Positions 26,252 through 35,283 of a DNA stretch of 64,000 nt are shown piece by piece. This stretch comes from Xanthomonas translucens pv. cerealis (lineage in GTDB: Bacteria > Pseudomonadota > Gammaproteobacteria > Xanthomonadales > Xanthomonadaceae): the NCBI RefSeq assembly GCF_006838285.1, contig NZ_CP038228.1, positions 1,054,001 to 1,118,000 of the forward strand, written 5' to 3'. A program made the position numbers and the translations under genes. The notes under the pieces are model-generated. The model did no database searches and had not been told where the DNA came from. It saw only the letters and a list, made by a program, of their open reading frames with translations. The stretch's first letter is position 1; every line of letters starts with the position of its first letter.

Positions 26252-26572
26252 ATGCAGGTGATGGAGCGCATCCAGGCCGACGTCGAACGCCATCCCATCG
26301 TGTTGTTCATGAAGGGCACGCCGCAGTATCCGATGTGCGGGTTTTCCAGCCGAGCGCTGCAGGCCCTGCTGGCCGCCGGCGCCGATCGGCTGCACACCGT
26401 CAACGTGCTCGACGAGCCCGAGATCCGCGCCAATCTGCCGCGCCATTCGAACTGGCCGACGTTCCCGCAGCTGTTCATCCACGGCGAACTGATCGGCGGC
26501 TGCGACATCACCATGGAACTGTTCGAATCCGGCGAGCTGCAGCGCATCGTGGCCGAGGCCTACCAGCCGTGA
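26252..26572 (+). CDS. grxD: monothiol glutaredoxin (Grx4 type)
   Basis: 106-residue CGFS glutaredoxin that carries and delivers [2Fe-2S] clusters. The active site MCGFSSRA, the upstream FMKGTPQYP, the NWPTFPQLFIHGELIGGCDI loop and the C-terminal ELFESGELQ fit the family. Its stop overlaps a possible GTG start of the SDR gene. Confidence 0.96.
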   Translation: MQVMERIQADVERHPIVLFMKGTPQYPMCGFSSRALQALLAAGADRLHTVNVLDEPEIRANLPRHSNWPTFPQLFIHGELIGGCDITMELFESGELQRIVAEAYQP

Positions 26573-26583
26573 CAGCGGCGGCC

Positions 26584-27309
26584 ATGCCGAACGCGGGCGT
26601 GCTGGCGCAGCGCGTGGTGTTGGTGTGCGGTGCCGCCGGCGGGCTGGGCAGCGCCGCGGCAATGGCCTGCGCCCAGGCCGGCGCCACGGTGGTGCTGCTC
26701 GGGCACAAGCCGGCGCGCCTGAACCGGGTTTACGACGCGATCGCCGCCATCGGCGCGCAGCCGCTGCTGTATCCGCTGGACCTGCTCGGCGCCACGCCGG
26801 AAGACTATGCGACGCTGGCCGCGCGGGTGCAGGCCGAACTCGGGCGGCTCGACGGGCTGTTGCATTGCGCCGCCGATTTCGTCGGCCTGACCCCGTTCGA
26901 GCACGCCGACCCGGCGCAGTTCGCGCGCGCGATCCACATCAACCTGACCGCCCCGGCTTGGCTGACCCAGGCCTGCCTGCCGCTGCTGAAGCAGGCCGCG
27001 GACGCGGCGATCGTGTTCGCGCTCGACGACCCGGCGCGTGTCGGCCAGGCTTACTGGGGCGGCTACGGCGTGGCCCAGCATGGCCGCCGCGGCCTGCTGG
27101 CGACTCTGCACGGCGAACTGGCGGCCTCGACGGTGCGCGTGGCCGGGCTGCAACCCGGGCCGATGCGCAGCGCGCTGCGCGCACGCGCCTACACTCACCA
27201 GGAAGACCTAGACGCGGTCGATCCAGCGCACTACGCCGCCGCCTGCGTGGAACTGCTGGCGCCCGCCGGCGCCGCGCACCGCGGCGCGATCTGGAATCCC
27301 CTGGCATGA
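26584..27309 (+). CDS. YciK-like short-chain dehydrogenase/reductase with degenerate active site
   Basis: 241 residues from ATG 26584 (a GTG at 26569 that overlaps the grxD stop would add five). The Rossmann motif is CGAAGGLG, then LDGLLHCAADF (in place of LHNAG), HINLTAPAWLTQACLPLL and the family C-terminus QPGPMRSALRARAYTHQED. The catalytic serine segment reads VFALDDPARVG, and the YxxxK motif is YGVAQ, so Ser and Lys are both lost while Tyr remains. It overlaps marC by four bases. Catalysis is doubtful; a binding or regulatory role is possible. Confidence 0.88.
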   Translation: MPNAGVLAQRVVLVCGAAGGLGSAAAMACAQAGATVVLLGHKPARLNRVYDAIAAIGAQPLLYPLDLLGATPEDYATLAARVQAELGRLDGLLHCAADFVGLTPFEHADPAQFARAIHINLTAPAWLTQACLPLLKQAADAAIVFALDDPARVGQAYWGGYGVAQHGRRGLLATLHGELAASTVRVAGLQPGPMRSALRARAYTHQEDLDAVDPAHYAAACVELLAPAGAAHRGAIWNPLA

Positions 27310-27905
27310 CCATCCTGTCGGCAGCCCTGCTGTTGTTCCTGATCCTCGACCCGCTGGGCAACATCCCGGTGTTCCTCAGCGTGCTCAAGCCGTTGCCGGC
27401 CAAGCGCCAGCGCGTGGTGCTGGCGCGCGAGCTGCTGATCGCGCTGGGCGTGCTGATGGCGTTCCTGTGGGGCGGCAAGTACGCGCTGGAAGTGATGCAT
27501 CTGCGCCAGGAATCGGTGTCGATCGCCGGCGGCATCGTACTGTTCCTGATCGGCATCCGCATGATCTTCCCGCGCCCGGAAGGGCTGATGGGCGAGATTC
27601 CCGACGGCGAGCCGTTCATCGTGCCGCTGGCGATCCCGCTGGTGGCCGGGCCGTCGGGCATGGCCGCGGTGATGCTGATGGGCAGCAACGAACCCGCCCG
27701 GCTGGGCGAATGGAGCCTGGCGCTGATCCTGGCCTGGATCGGCACCTCGGCGCTGCTGTTTTCCGGCACGCTGTTGTACAAGCTGCTCGGCATGCGCGTG
27801 CTGATCGCGGTCGAGCGGCTGATGGGCATGCTGCTGGTGGCGATCTCGGTGCAGATGTTCCTGGACGGCCTCGGCGTCTATCTGAAGCTGCCGGTCGCCG
27901 GCTGA
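27306..27905 (+). CDS. MarC family integral membrane protein
   Basis: 199-residue six-helix inner-membrane protein. The family motifs LILDPLGNIPVFL, GGIVLFLIGIRMIF and PLAIPLVAGPSGMA are present. Function of the MarC/YhgN family is unproven despite the old link to multiple antibiotic resistance. Start at ATG 27306, overlapping the SDR stop. Confidence 0.93.
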   Translation: MTILSAALLLFLILDPLGNIPVFLSVLKPLPAKRQRVVLARELLIALGVLMAFLWGGKYALEVMHLRQESVSIAGGIVLFLIGIRMIFPRPEGLMGEIPDGEPFIVPLAIPLVAGPSGMAAVMLMGSNEPARLGEWSLALILAWIGTSALLFSGTLLYKLLGMRVLIAVERLMGMLLVAISVQMFLDGLGVYLKLPVAG

Positions 27906-28232
27906 GCGGCGGTCTGCCGCGTGCGCTCGCGTGGTGCTGCGCTATATCTCTGTCGATTCGTGCCAATGCTGCAACGCGCAGCATATTGGCGGCGATCGCA
28001 CGCCAGCTGCGCTGGCGCAGACGGCATGAACACGCAAACTGTGATGTAGAGGGCGTCATGTCCGTTTATGCCAGTTCGTCACGTTTCGGCAACAAATCGG
28101 CCCTATGGTGTTAAACTCGCGTTAATGCTTGCGGGGGATCCAGCAAGGTGGCACGAACCTCATTCCGCTGCCGTGCGCCGACCAAGACGGCGCGCCATGC
28201 GCATTTCGTCAATTTCCATTGAGGCTATTGCA
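27906..28232. other. upstream region of the TonB-dependent receptor
   Basis: No gene supported. The stretch holds a plausible -10 element (GTTAAACT near 28111), and a GAGG about nine bases before the receptor ATG at 28233. Several upstream in-frame ATGs exist, but they add residues that do not resemble a signal peptide. Confidence 0.4.
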
Positions 28233-31200
28233 ATGACTCAACCCCGCCGTCTCCGGATGTCCAAGCTCACCCTTGGCCTCGTTGCTGCGCTCGCCGCCGC
28301 CCCCGTGTTCGCCCAGAGCACCTCCTCCGGCATCGGTGGCATGGTCACCCACAATGGCCAGCCCGTCGCGGGCGCCGAAGTGACCATTACCCACGTCGAG
28401 TCCGGAACGGTCAGCCGCGCCAGCACCGATGCGAGCGGCCGCTACAACGCGCGCGGCCTGCGCGTCGGCGGCCCATACAACGTCACCATCACCAAGTCTG
28501 GCGATGGCACCCAGACCCAGGAAGGCATCTATCTGAGCCTGGATCAGGTCGCCAGCGTCAATGCGCAGCTGACCGGCGACGTCGCCACGCTGGAGTCCAT
28601 GCAGGTCACCGCCGCGCGCGGTTCCGAGGCGTTCACCTCGGACAACAAAGGCATTTCCACCAACCTGTCGCGCGGCGATCTCGACCGCACGCCGATGCCG
28701 GACCGCTCGATCCAGAACGTGGTGCGTTCCGATCCGCGCGTCGTGGTCACCGACCGCGATCGCGGCGCGTTCTCGGCAATGGGCCAGAACAATCGCTACA
28801 ACAGCATCACCGTCGACACCATCAGCGCGGGCGATCCCTTCGGTCTGACCGACAACGGCCTGCCGACCAAGGGCACGCCGATCTCGCAGGACGCGATCGA
28901 GAGCTACAACATCTCCACCGCCAACTTCGACGTCGCCACCCGTCGCGGCGTGGGCGCTTGGGTCAATGCCGTCACCAAGAGCGGTACCAACGATTTCCAC
29001 GGCTCGGCTTACTACGTCTACCAGAATGCCGACGACATGATCGGCAAGGGCGAGACCGACGCGAAGTGGACCGGTTACACCAGAGACACCACCAAGGGTG
29101 CGACCCTGGGCGGCCCAATCCTCAAGGACAAGCTATTCTTCTTCGCTTCCTACGAGGAGAGCAAGAAGGAGGCCCCGGGCGCGATCTGGGGCACCTCCGA
29201 TTCCAGCGCCATCAGCAAGGTGAGCGGCGTAACCACGGCGCAGCTCCAGCAGATCACCACGACCGCGCAGAACCTCGGGCTTTCGCCGGGCGACGACGGT
29301 TCGGCCAGCACCGACATCGAAAGCAAGCGCTACCTGGCCAAGCTCGACTGGAACATCAGCGACTACCACCGCGCCAGCCTGCGCTTCAGCCGTACCGAAG
29401 AAGACGAGCCGATCATCACCGCCAGCAGTTCCACACAGCTGAAGCTGTCGAGCAACTGGTACGTGTTGAACAAGACCAACACCAGCTATGCGCTGAGCTT
29501 CTACGACGACTGGAGCGAGAAGTTCTCCACCGAAGCGTCGGTGGGCTACAGCAAGTTCGAGCAGGACCGTGCGCCGCTGGTCGGCGGCTACCAGCCCGAA
29601 ATCACCGTGCGCACCAGTGGCGCGGACAGCGGCAGCAGCGTGCTGCTCGGCACCGACTATTCCAGCCAGGCCAATGTGCTCAGCGTCGAGAGCTGGAACG
29701 CGTACTTCGCCGGTAGCTGGTTCCTCGGCGACCATGTGGTCAAGGCCGGTATCGACTACCAGCAGGACGAGGTCTACAACCTGTTCCTGCAGCGCTACAA
29801 CGGCACCTACGAGTTCAACTCGATTGCCGATTTCGTCAATGGCACCTACCGCCGCTACCGCCTGTCGCAGCCGGCGGCGGGCTATACGCTGGACAACGTC
29901 GCCGCCATCTTCAAGATGAAGCAGTACGGCCTGTTCCTGCAGGACACGTGGCAGGCGACGGAGCGTCTGTCGATCCAGTACGGCCTGCGCTACGACGTGC
30001 CGAAGGTCAATCCGATGCCGACCTACAATCCGTGTTTCGCCGCGGACGCGGGCGTCACCGGCAATTTCGGCGCGTGCGGCCTGCGCGCGACCCCGGCCAA
30101 CGCCAACGCGTCAGTGGGTGGCTTCGGCTTCTCCAACACCGGCACCATCGACGGCAACAGCGTCCTGCAGCCGCGCTTCTCCTTCAACTACGACCTGGAT
30201 ACCGAGCGTCCGACCCAACTGCGTGGCGGTGCCGGTCTGTTCGTCTCCAATACCCCGGCGGTGTGGGTGGGTAACCCGTATTCCAACAATGGCGTTGCTG
30301 TGACCACCTACGACGTCAACCGCCGGAAGACCGCGACCGATCCGGCGTTCAGCTCCAATCCGCTGGGCCAGCCAGTCCCGGGCGGCACGGTAACCCCGCC
30401 GGGCCTGGGGAGCTCCAGCATGACCATGAACGTGGTCGATCCGAACTTCGACTTGCCGGCGGTCTACAAATACACCCTGGGCCTGGACCACCAACTGCCG
30501 TGGCAGGACCTGGTGTTCACCGCGGAATATCAGCATCTCGACGTCGACAAAGGCATCCTGTACCAGGATTTGAACATGGGTACGCCGACCGGCACGCTGC
30601 CGGATGGCCGCTATACCTATGCGCGCTTCCCGAACCAGGCGCCGGGCAGCACCAACACCGCGAACTGGAACAAGAATGCGTCGTTCAGCAACGTCATCTA
30701 TCTGACCAATACGGACAAGGGTAAGTCGGACAACTTCACCGTGTCGTTGAAGAAGCCCTTCGACGGCACCTGGAGCGCGATGCTGGCCTACACCTACAGC
30801 CGCGCCACCGAAGTAAACCCAGGTACCTCCAGCGTCGCCTACAGCAGCTATCAGAATCGCGCCTGGTACAACCCGTCCGACGACGCCGCAGGCATTTCCA
30901 ATTACTCCATCCCCAACCGCATCATCGCGCAGCTGAGCTGGGAGCATAAGTTCTTCGGCGACTACGCGACCCGCGTTTCCGCGTTCTACGACGGCCACAA
31001 CGGCGCGCCGTACAGCTGGGTGTTCGGCAACGATGCCCAGGGCCTGGGTCTGTCGTCCGGCCGCTCGCTGGCTTACGTGCCGTCCGGTCCGAGCGACGTG
31101 GTCTGGGCCAACGCGACCTCGCAGCAGCTGTCCTCGTCGTTCTGGGACTACATCGGCAAGCATCCGGAGCTGGCGCGCTACAAGGGGGACGTTGCCGAGC

Positions 31201-31547
31201 GCAATTCCTCGCGTGCGCCGTGGGTGAACCAGTTGGACATGTCCTTCAGCCAGGAAATTCCCGGCTTCGCCAAGGGCCACAAGGGCGAGATCCGCCTGGA
31301 CATGTTCAATGTGTTGAACATGCTCAACAAGGATTGGGGTGTGGAGCGCCGTGCCGACTTCCCGCTGGTGCGCAACCTGGCCAACGTGGCCGGCGTCACC
31401 GCGGACGGCAAGTACATCTACGATATCTCCAGCACCAGCCTGTACAACCGCAACGGCACCTATGCGCCGACCGATCTGGCCATCAACGAAACGCAGAACC
31501 CGTCGCAGCGCTGGTCGCTGCTGCTGACGCTGCGCTACACGTTCTAA
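28233..31547 (+). CDS. Oar-like TonB-dependent outer-membrane receptor with CnaB-type N-terminal domain
   Basis: 1104 residues. Signal peptide (KLTLGLVAALAAAPVFAQ), then a carboxypeptidase-regulatory-like beta-sandwich (about 30-120: GMVTHNGQPVAGAEVTITH, ASGRYNARGLRVGGPYNV), a plug domain with TRRGVGAWVNAVTKSGTN, and a long beta-barrel ending in the aromatic outer-membrane signature LLLTLRYTF. This is the Oar/OmpA-related TonB receptor group, many-copied in Xanthomonas. The ligand is unknown. It is a single-gene unit followed by a strong terminator. Confidence 0.93.
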   Translation: MTQPRRLRMSKLTLGLVAALAAAPVFAQSTSSGIGGMVTHNGQPVAGAEVTITHVESGTVSRASTDASGRYNARGLRVGGPYNVTITKSGDGTQTQEGIYLSLDQVASVNAQLTGDVATLESMQVTAARGSEAFTSDNKGISTNLSRGDLDRTPMPDRSIQNVVRSDPRVVVTDRDRGAFSAMGQNNRYNSITVDTISAGDPFGLTDNGLPTKGTPISQDAIESYNISTANFDVATRRGVGAWVNAVTKSGTNDFHGSAYYVYQNADDMIGKGETDAKWTGYTRDTTKGATLGGPILKDKLFFFASYEESKKEAPGAIWGTSDSSAISKVSGVTTAQLQQITTTAQNLGLSPGDDGSASTDIESKRYLAKLDWNISDYHRASLRFSRTEEDEPIITASSSTQLKLSSNWYVLNKTNTSYALSFYDDWSEKFSTEASVGYSKFEQDRAPLVGGYQPEITVRTSGADSGSSVLLGTDYSSQANVLSVESWNAYFAGSWFLGDHVVKAGIDYQQDEVYNLFLQRYNGTYEFNSIADFVNGTYRRYRLSQPAAGYTLDNVAAIFKMKQYGLFLQDTWQATERLSIQYGLRYDVPKVNPMPTYNPCFAADAGVTGNFGACGLRATPANANASVGGFGFSNTGTIDGNSVLQPRFSFNYDLDTERPTQLRGGAGLFVSNTPAVWVGNPYSNNGVAVTTYDVNRRKTATDPAFSSNPLGQPVPGGTVTPPGLGSSSMTMNVVDPNFDLPAVYKYTLGLDHQLPWQDLVFTAEYQHLDVDKGILYQDLNMGTPTGTLPDGRYTYARFPNQAPGSTNTANWNKNASFSNVIYLTNTDKGKSDNFTVSLKKPFDGTWSAMLAYTYSRATEVNPGTSSVAYSSYQNRAWYNPSDDAAGISNYSIPNRIIAQLSWEHKFFGDYATRVSAFYDGHNGAPYSWVFGNDAQGLGLSSGRSLAYVPSGPSDVVWANATSQQLSSSFWDYIGKHPELARYKGDVAERNSSRAPWVNQLDMSFSQEIPGFAKGHKGEIRLDMFNVLNMLNKDWGVERRADFPLVRNLANVAGVTADGKYIYDISSTSLYNRNGTYAPTDLAINETQNPSQRWSLLLTLRYTF

Positions 31548-31573
31548 CCAGGCCTTCGCGCAGGCGTTACATG

Positions 31574-31606
31574 AAACGGCCGGGGCAACCCGGCCGTTTT
31601 CTTTTG
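31574..31606 (+). terminator. rho-independent terminator of the TonB receptor gene
   Basis: An 11-bp perfect stem (31574-31584 with 31589-31599, core ACGGCCGGG/CCCGGCCGT) has a GCAA tetraloop and is followed by TTTTCTTTT-like sequence, 26 bases after the stop codon. Confidence 0.9.
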
Positions 31607-31656
31607 CGGAAGCTGACGCTACAGTCGCCGTTGACGACAACGACAAGAATTGCGAT

Positions 31657-33045
31657 ATGACGACGAGCAATACGGCGGCGCGGGCGCTGCCGGTAGTGGA
31701 TGCGCGGATCTACCCGCGCGGCGCCCTGGACATCCTCTCGCGCGTGGAAGTGGTGCGCCTGCGCGACGCGTCCAGCGGAGGGCTGCACGAACTGCTGCGG
31801 CGCTGCGCGCTGGCGGTGCTGACCAGTGGCAGTGCGTCCGACGACCCCCGCGCCGCGCGCGACCTCTATCCGGACTTCGACATCCAGGTGGTGCAGCGCG
31901 ATCGCGGCGTGCGCATCGACCTATCCAATGCGCCGGCGATGGCGTTCGTGGATGGGGAGATCATCAATGGCGTGGCCGAGCTGCTGTTCGCCGTGGTCCG
32001 CGACCTGGCCTACATGGCGATCGAACTGGGGCCGGAATCGGCCGCCGACCTGGAGTCCGGCGAAGGCATCACCAATGCCGTGTTCGGGCAGCTGCGCAAC
32101 GCGCGCATCCTGCAACCGGCCGATCCCAACCTGGTGGTGTGCTGGGGCGGCCATTCGATCTCGCGCGACGAATATCTGTACACCAAGCAGGTCGGCTACG
32201 AGCTGGGCCTGCGCGGGCTGGACATCTGCACCGGCTGCGGCCCGGGCGCGATGAAGGGGCCGATGAAGGGTGCCACCATCGCCCATGCCAAGCAGCGCAA
32301 GCACGACAACCGCTACATCGGCCTCACCGAGCCGGGCATCATCGCCGCCGAGTCGCCGAACCCGATCGTCAACCACCTGGTGATCATGCCGGATATCGAG
32401 AAGCGCCTGGAGGCCTTCGTCCGCATCGGCCACGGCATCATCGTGTTCCCCGGCGGCGTCGGCACCGCCGAGGAGATCCTGTACCTGCTCGGCATCCTGC
32501 TGCGCGAGGAGAACCGCGGGCTGCCGTTCCCGCTGCTGCTGACCGGCCCGACCATCGCCGCGCCGTATTTCCAGCAGATCGACCGCTTCCTGCGCCTGAC
32601 CCTGGGCGAGGTCGCTACCTCGCGCTACGAGATCGTGGTCGGCGATCCGGTCGCGGTGGCGCGCAAGATGGCCGAGGGCATCCAACAGGTGCGCCTGCAC
32701 CGCAAGGACCAGAAGGACGCGTTCTACTTCAACTGGTCTGTGGACATCCCGCTGGAATACCAGCGTCCGTTCGTGCCGACCCACGAGGCGATGGCCGCGC
32801 TCGACCTGCACCACGGGCGCCCGCCGCACGCGCTGGCGGCGGATCTGCGCCGTGCCTTCTCCGGCATCGTTGCCGGCAACGTCAAGGAAGACGGCATGCG
32901 CCGCATCGAGCAGTACGGCCCGTTCGAGATCCATGGCGACGCGGACATGATGCAGGCCCTGGACGCACTGCTGCGCGCCTTCGTCGAGCAGCGCCGGATG
33001 AAGATTTCCGGCGAGTACCGGCCTTGTTATCGGGTCATGGCCTGA
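31657..33045 (+). CDS. ppnN: pyrimidine/purine nucleosidase PpnN (LOG family)
   Basis: 462-residue nucleotide 5'-monophosphate nucleosidase that splits nucleotides into base and ribose 5-phosphate. The central LOG domain has CTGCGPGAMKGPMKGA and the signature FPGGVGTAEEILYLLGIL. The N-terminal and C-terminal extensions (RIYPRGALDILSRVEV, EYRPCYRVMA) match the YgdH/PpnN length and layout, a family controlled by (p)ppGpp in E. coli. Its 3' end overlaps the convergent sensor kinase by 11 bases. Confidence 0.94.
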   Translation: MTTSNTAARALPVVDARIYPRGALDILSRVEVVRLRDASSGGLHELLRRCALAVLTSGSASDDPRAARDLYPDFDIQVVQRDRGVRIDLSNAPAMAFVDGEIINGVAELLFAVVRDLAYMAIELGPESAADLESGEGITNAVFGQLRNARILQPADPNLVVCWGGHSISRDEYLYTKQVGYELGLRGLDICTGCGPGAMKGPMKGATIAHAKQRKHDNRYIGLTEPGIIAAESPNPIVNHLVIMPDIEKRLEAFVRIGHGIIVFPGGVGTAEEILYLLGILLREENRGLPFPLLLTGPTIAAPYFQQIDRFLRLTLGEVATSRYEIVVGDPVAVARKMAEGIQQVRLHRKDQKDAFYFNWSVDIPLEYQRPFVPTHEAMAALDLHHGRPPHALAADLRRAFSGIVAGNVKEDGMRRIEQYGPFEIHGDADMMQALDALLRAFVEQRRMKISGEYRPCYRVMA

Positions 33046-34069
33046 GTTCGATCCGGATCGTCGCCACGAACAACGCGTCGTCCTCCAGGCCCGTGCTCAG
33101 GACGCCGCCCTGCATGCTTTCCAGGCGCGTGCGCAATGCCGACAATCCGACCCGGTGGCCACGACCCAGGTGCGGCGTGGAACCGGCCGGGGGCAGCGTA
33201 TTGCTGACCTCGATCTTCAGTCGGTTGTGGGCTTGGCCGATGGCGATGCGGATCTCGCCGCCATCGGGCGAGCATTCGATCCCGTGATGCACTGCGTTCT
33301 CGACCAGGGGTTGCAGCGAAAGCCGCGGGACTCTGGCCTGCGGCAGCGGCGACGGCAGCTCCCAGCGCACGCGCAGGCGCGGTCCGAAACGAATGGCTTC
33401 GATGTCGAGATAGCGCCTCGCCAGGTCGATTTCGTCGTCGAGGCTGACCAGGTCGGGCGTTGCCAGCGCGGCGCGGAACAGATCGGATAGATCCATCAGC
33501 AACTGCTCGACTTGCTGCGGTTGGCGATGCACCAGCATCACCGCGGTATTGAGCGTATTGAACAGGAAGTGCGGCTGCACGCGCGCGGTGAGCGCGTCGA
33601 TTTCCGCCTGCTTGGCGCGTTCGACCAATTGCTTGATGCGGATATGGTTGTTCAGCGCGGCCATACCGAGCAGGCCGATCAGCAAGGTGATGCCGGACAG
33701 CTGCAGCGAGAGCGTCAGCCATGCTGCGGTCGACAGCTGCCAGTAGTCGCCGAACGCAGACAGGATCACCCAGCTGATCAACCAGGTCAGCAACTGCATC
33801 AGGCCAAGCGTCGCGGCAGTGATCGGCAGGATGCCTCTGCCGGCCAGGGCGCGGCGCAGCATCAGCAGGCTGGCCAGGGTCAGCAATGCCACCCATTGGA
33901 TACCGAGCGAGGCCAGGCCGAAGTAGACCCAGCGGTTTCCCCCTGGGCCCTGGCTCGGGGTCAGCGCCAGAATGGCGGCGATGCATTCGCCGGCCATGAC
34001 GATCCAGATCAGCGTGGATGGTTGCTTGAGCACTTGCAACTGGTCGTTCGAGTACGCGGGGGAGGGCAT
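33035..34069 (-). CDS. LytS/FimS-type sensor histidine kinase
   Basis: 344 residues: four to five membrane helices (about 20-160), then the His_kinase domain of the LytS/AlgZ type with the phospho-acceptor His in VQPHFLFNTLNTAV. N-box SLQPLVENAVHHGI and G-box GRGHRVGLSALRTRLE are present. No response regulator lies next to it. It is divergent from fimT; in Pseudomonas the FimS/AlgR pair activates the equivalent fimU-pil operon, so a role in pilus control is attractive but inferred. Confidence 0.9.
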   Translation of the reverse strand: MPSPAYSNDQLQVLKQPSTLIWIVMAGECIAAILALTPSQGPGGNRWVYFGLASLGIQWVALLTLASLLMLRRALAGRGILPITAATLGLMQLLTWLISWVILSAFGDYWQLSTAAWLTLSLQLSGITLLIGLLGMAALNNHIRIKQLVERAKQAEIDALTARVQPHFLFNTLNTAVMLVHRQPQQVEQLLMDLSDLFRAALATPDLVSLDDEIDLARRYLDIEAIRFGPRLRVRWELPSPLPQARVPRLSLQPLVENAVHHGIECSPDGGEIRIAIGQAHNRLKIEVSNTLPPAGSTPHLGRGHRVGLSALRTRLESMQGGVLSTGLEDDALFVATIRIELRP

Positions 34070-34225
34070 CGAGAGCGGGCGGAGGAGGGCGGACGCGCAT
34101 CATGCCGGCAACGGCGCCGGTTCGCACGATCCGTCCAGCCGCCCATATCCGCCATCCGTCGGCAATGGCTGGTGCGGCGGCGGTACACCCGTTAGCGTTC
34201 GCCTGGGGAAATTTGGGGAAACGAT

Positions 34226-34798
34226 ATGTGTGTTCCTGAGCAGCGCCGCCTTGCCGTATCCAGGCTGCGCGGGTTCACGCTGGTAGAGCTGATGGTCACG
34301 GTCGCCGTGCTGGCGATCATCATGGCGTTGGCATTTCCCAGCTTCACCATGCTGATCCGCAGCAACCGCTTGACCAGCACCGCCAATGAGTTGGTCGCCG
34401 CCTTGCAGGTATCGCGCTCGGAGGCGGTGCGCCTGAACGGCGGGGTCAGTCTGTGCCGCAGCGACAACGGCAGCACCTGCGCCAGCGGCGGCGACTGGAC
34501 CCATGTGCTGACGGTGGCGCGCGACGGCACCGTGTTGCGGACAACGACGCTGCGCACCGGACTGTCCGTTTCCAGTTCGGCACTGGATGCGCTGGGCGAC
34601 AAGCTCACGTTCAATGCCGACGGTATCGCCCGCGACAGCAACGGTACGCCATTGAACAGCGATGCAGTGCTCGTCGTTTGCATGCCGGTCACCAGTCCCT
34701 CCGACAACGTGCGCAGCGTGTCCATGAGCGGGGGCAGTCGGGTTTCCATCGCGCGTAGTTCGAACGGCGGCCAATGTTCGGCCCAGACCGCTCCTTGA
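34226..34798 (+). CDS. fimT: GspH/FimT-family type IV pilus minor pseudopilin
   Basis: 190-residue prepilin with the type III signal RLRGFTLVELMVTVAVLAII; PilD should cut after the Gly and methylate the Phe, and Glu5 is present. The GspH-like domain has SRSEAVRLNGGVSLCRS. It opens a minor-pilin operon (fimT-pilV-pilW-pilX-pilY1-pilE) that primes pilus assembly. The next ATG is 14 bases after its stop. Confidence 0.93.
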   Translation: MCVPEQRRLAVSRLRGFTLVELMVTVAVLAIIMALAFPSFTMLIRSNRLTSTANELVAALQVSRSEAVRLNGGVSLCRSDNGSTCASGGDWTHVLTVARDGTVLRTTTLRTGLSVSSSALDALGDKLTFNADGIARDSNGTPLNSDAVLVVCMPVTSPSDNVRSVSMSGGSRVSIARSSNGGQCSAQTAP

Positions 34799-34812
34799 CA
34801 AGCAGAGGCGCC

Positions 34813-35283
34813 ATGAAACGATTCCACAGCGGCAGGAACATCGCCGGCGTCACCCTCATCGAGGTGATGATCTCCGTGCTGATCCTCGGGATCGGCATGC
34901 TCGGCGTGGCCGCGATGCAGACCACCGCGCTACGCAACAACCAGAGCGCGATGCAGCGCAGTCAGATCGTCATGCAGACCTACACCATTCTGGATGCGAT
35001 GCGCGCCAACCGCGACGCTGCGCTGATCGGCAAATACAACACTGCCGGCATGGTCTGCAAGCCGCCGACCGGCGGCAGCCTGATCCAGAATGATCAAGCC
35101 GCGTGGCTTGGCGCTCTGCAAAACACCATCGGCGGCGATCCCACGACGACCTGCGGTTCTATTGCATGCCTGGATGGCAAATGTAAGGTCAGCATCCAGT
35201 GGGACGATAGCCGTGCTGCAGATGCCAGCCAGTCCCGTATTGGTAGTGCCACGCAGACGCTCGATACGGTGACGCAGCTGTGA
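34813..35283 (+). CDS. pilV: type IV pilus minor pilin PilV
   Basis: 156-residue prepilin starting MKRFHSGRNIAGVTLIEVMI, with Glu5 present. The tail contains cysteine pairs (TTCGSIACLDGKCKVSIQWD), typical of PilV. Start chosen at ATG 34813; an in-frame ATG at 34774 would place the prepilin motif too far in. Its stop overlaps the pilW GTG start by four bases. Confidence 0.93.
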   Translation: MKRFHSGRNIAGVTLIEVMISVLILGIGMLGVAAMQTTALRNNQSAMQRSQIVMQTYTILDAMRANRDAALIGKYNTAGMVCKPPTGGSLIQNDQAAWLGALQNTIGGDPTTTCGSIACLDGKCKVSIQWDDSRAADASQSRIGSATQTLDTVTQL

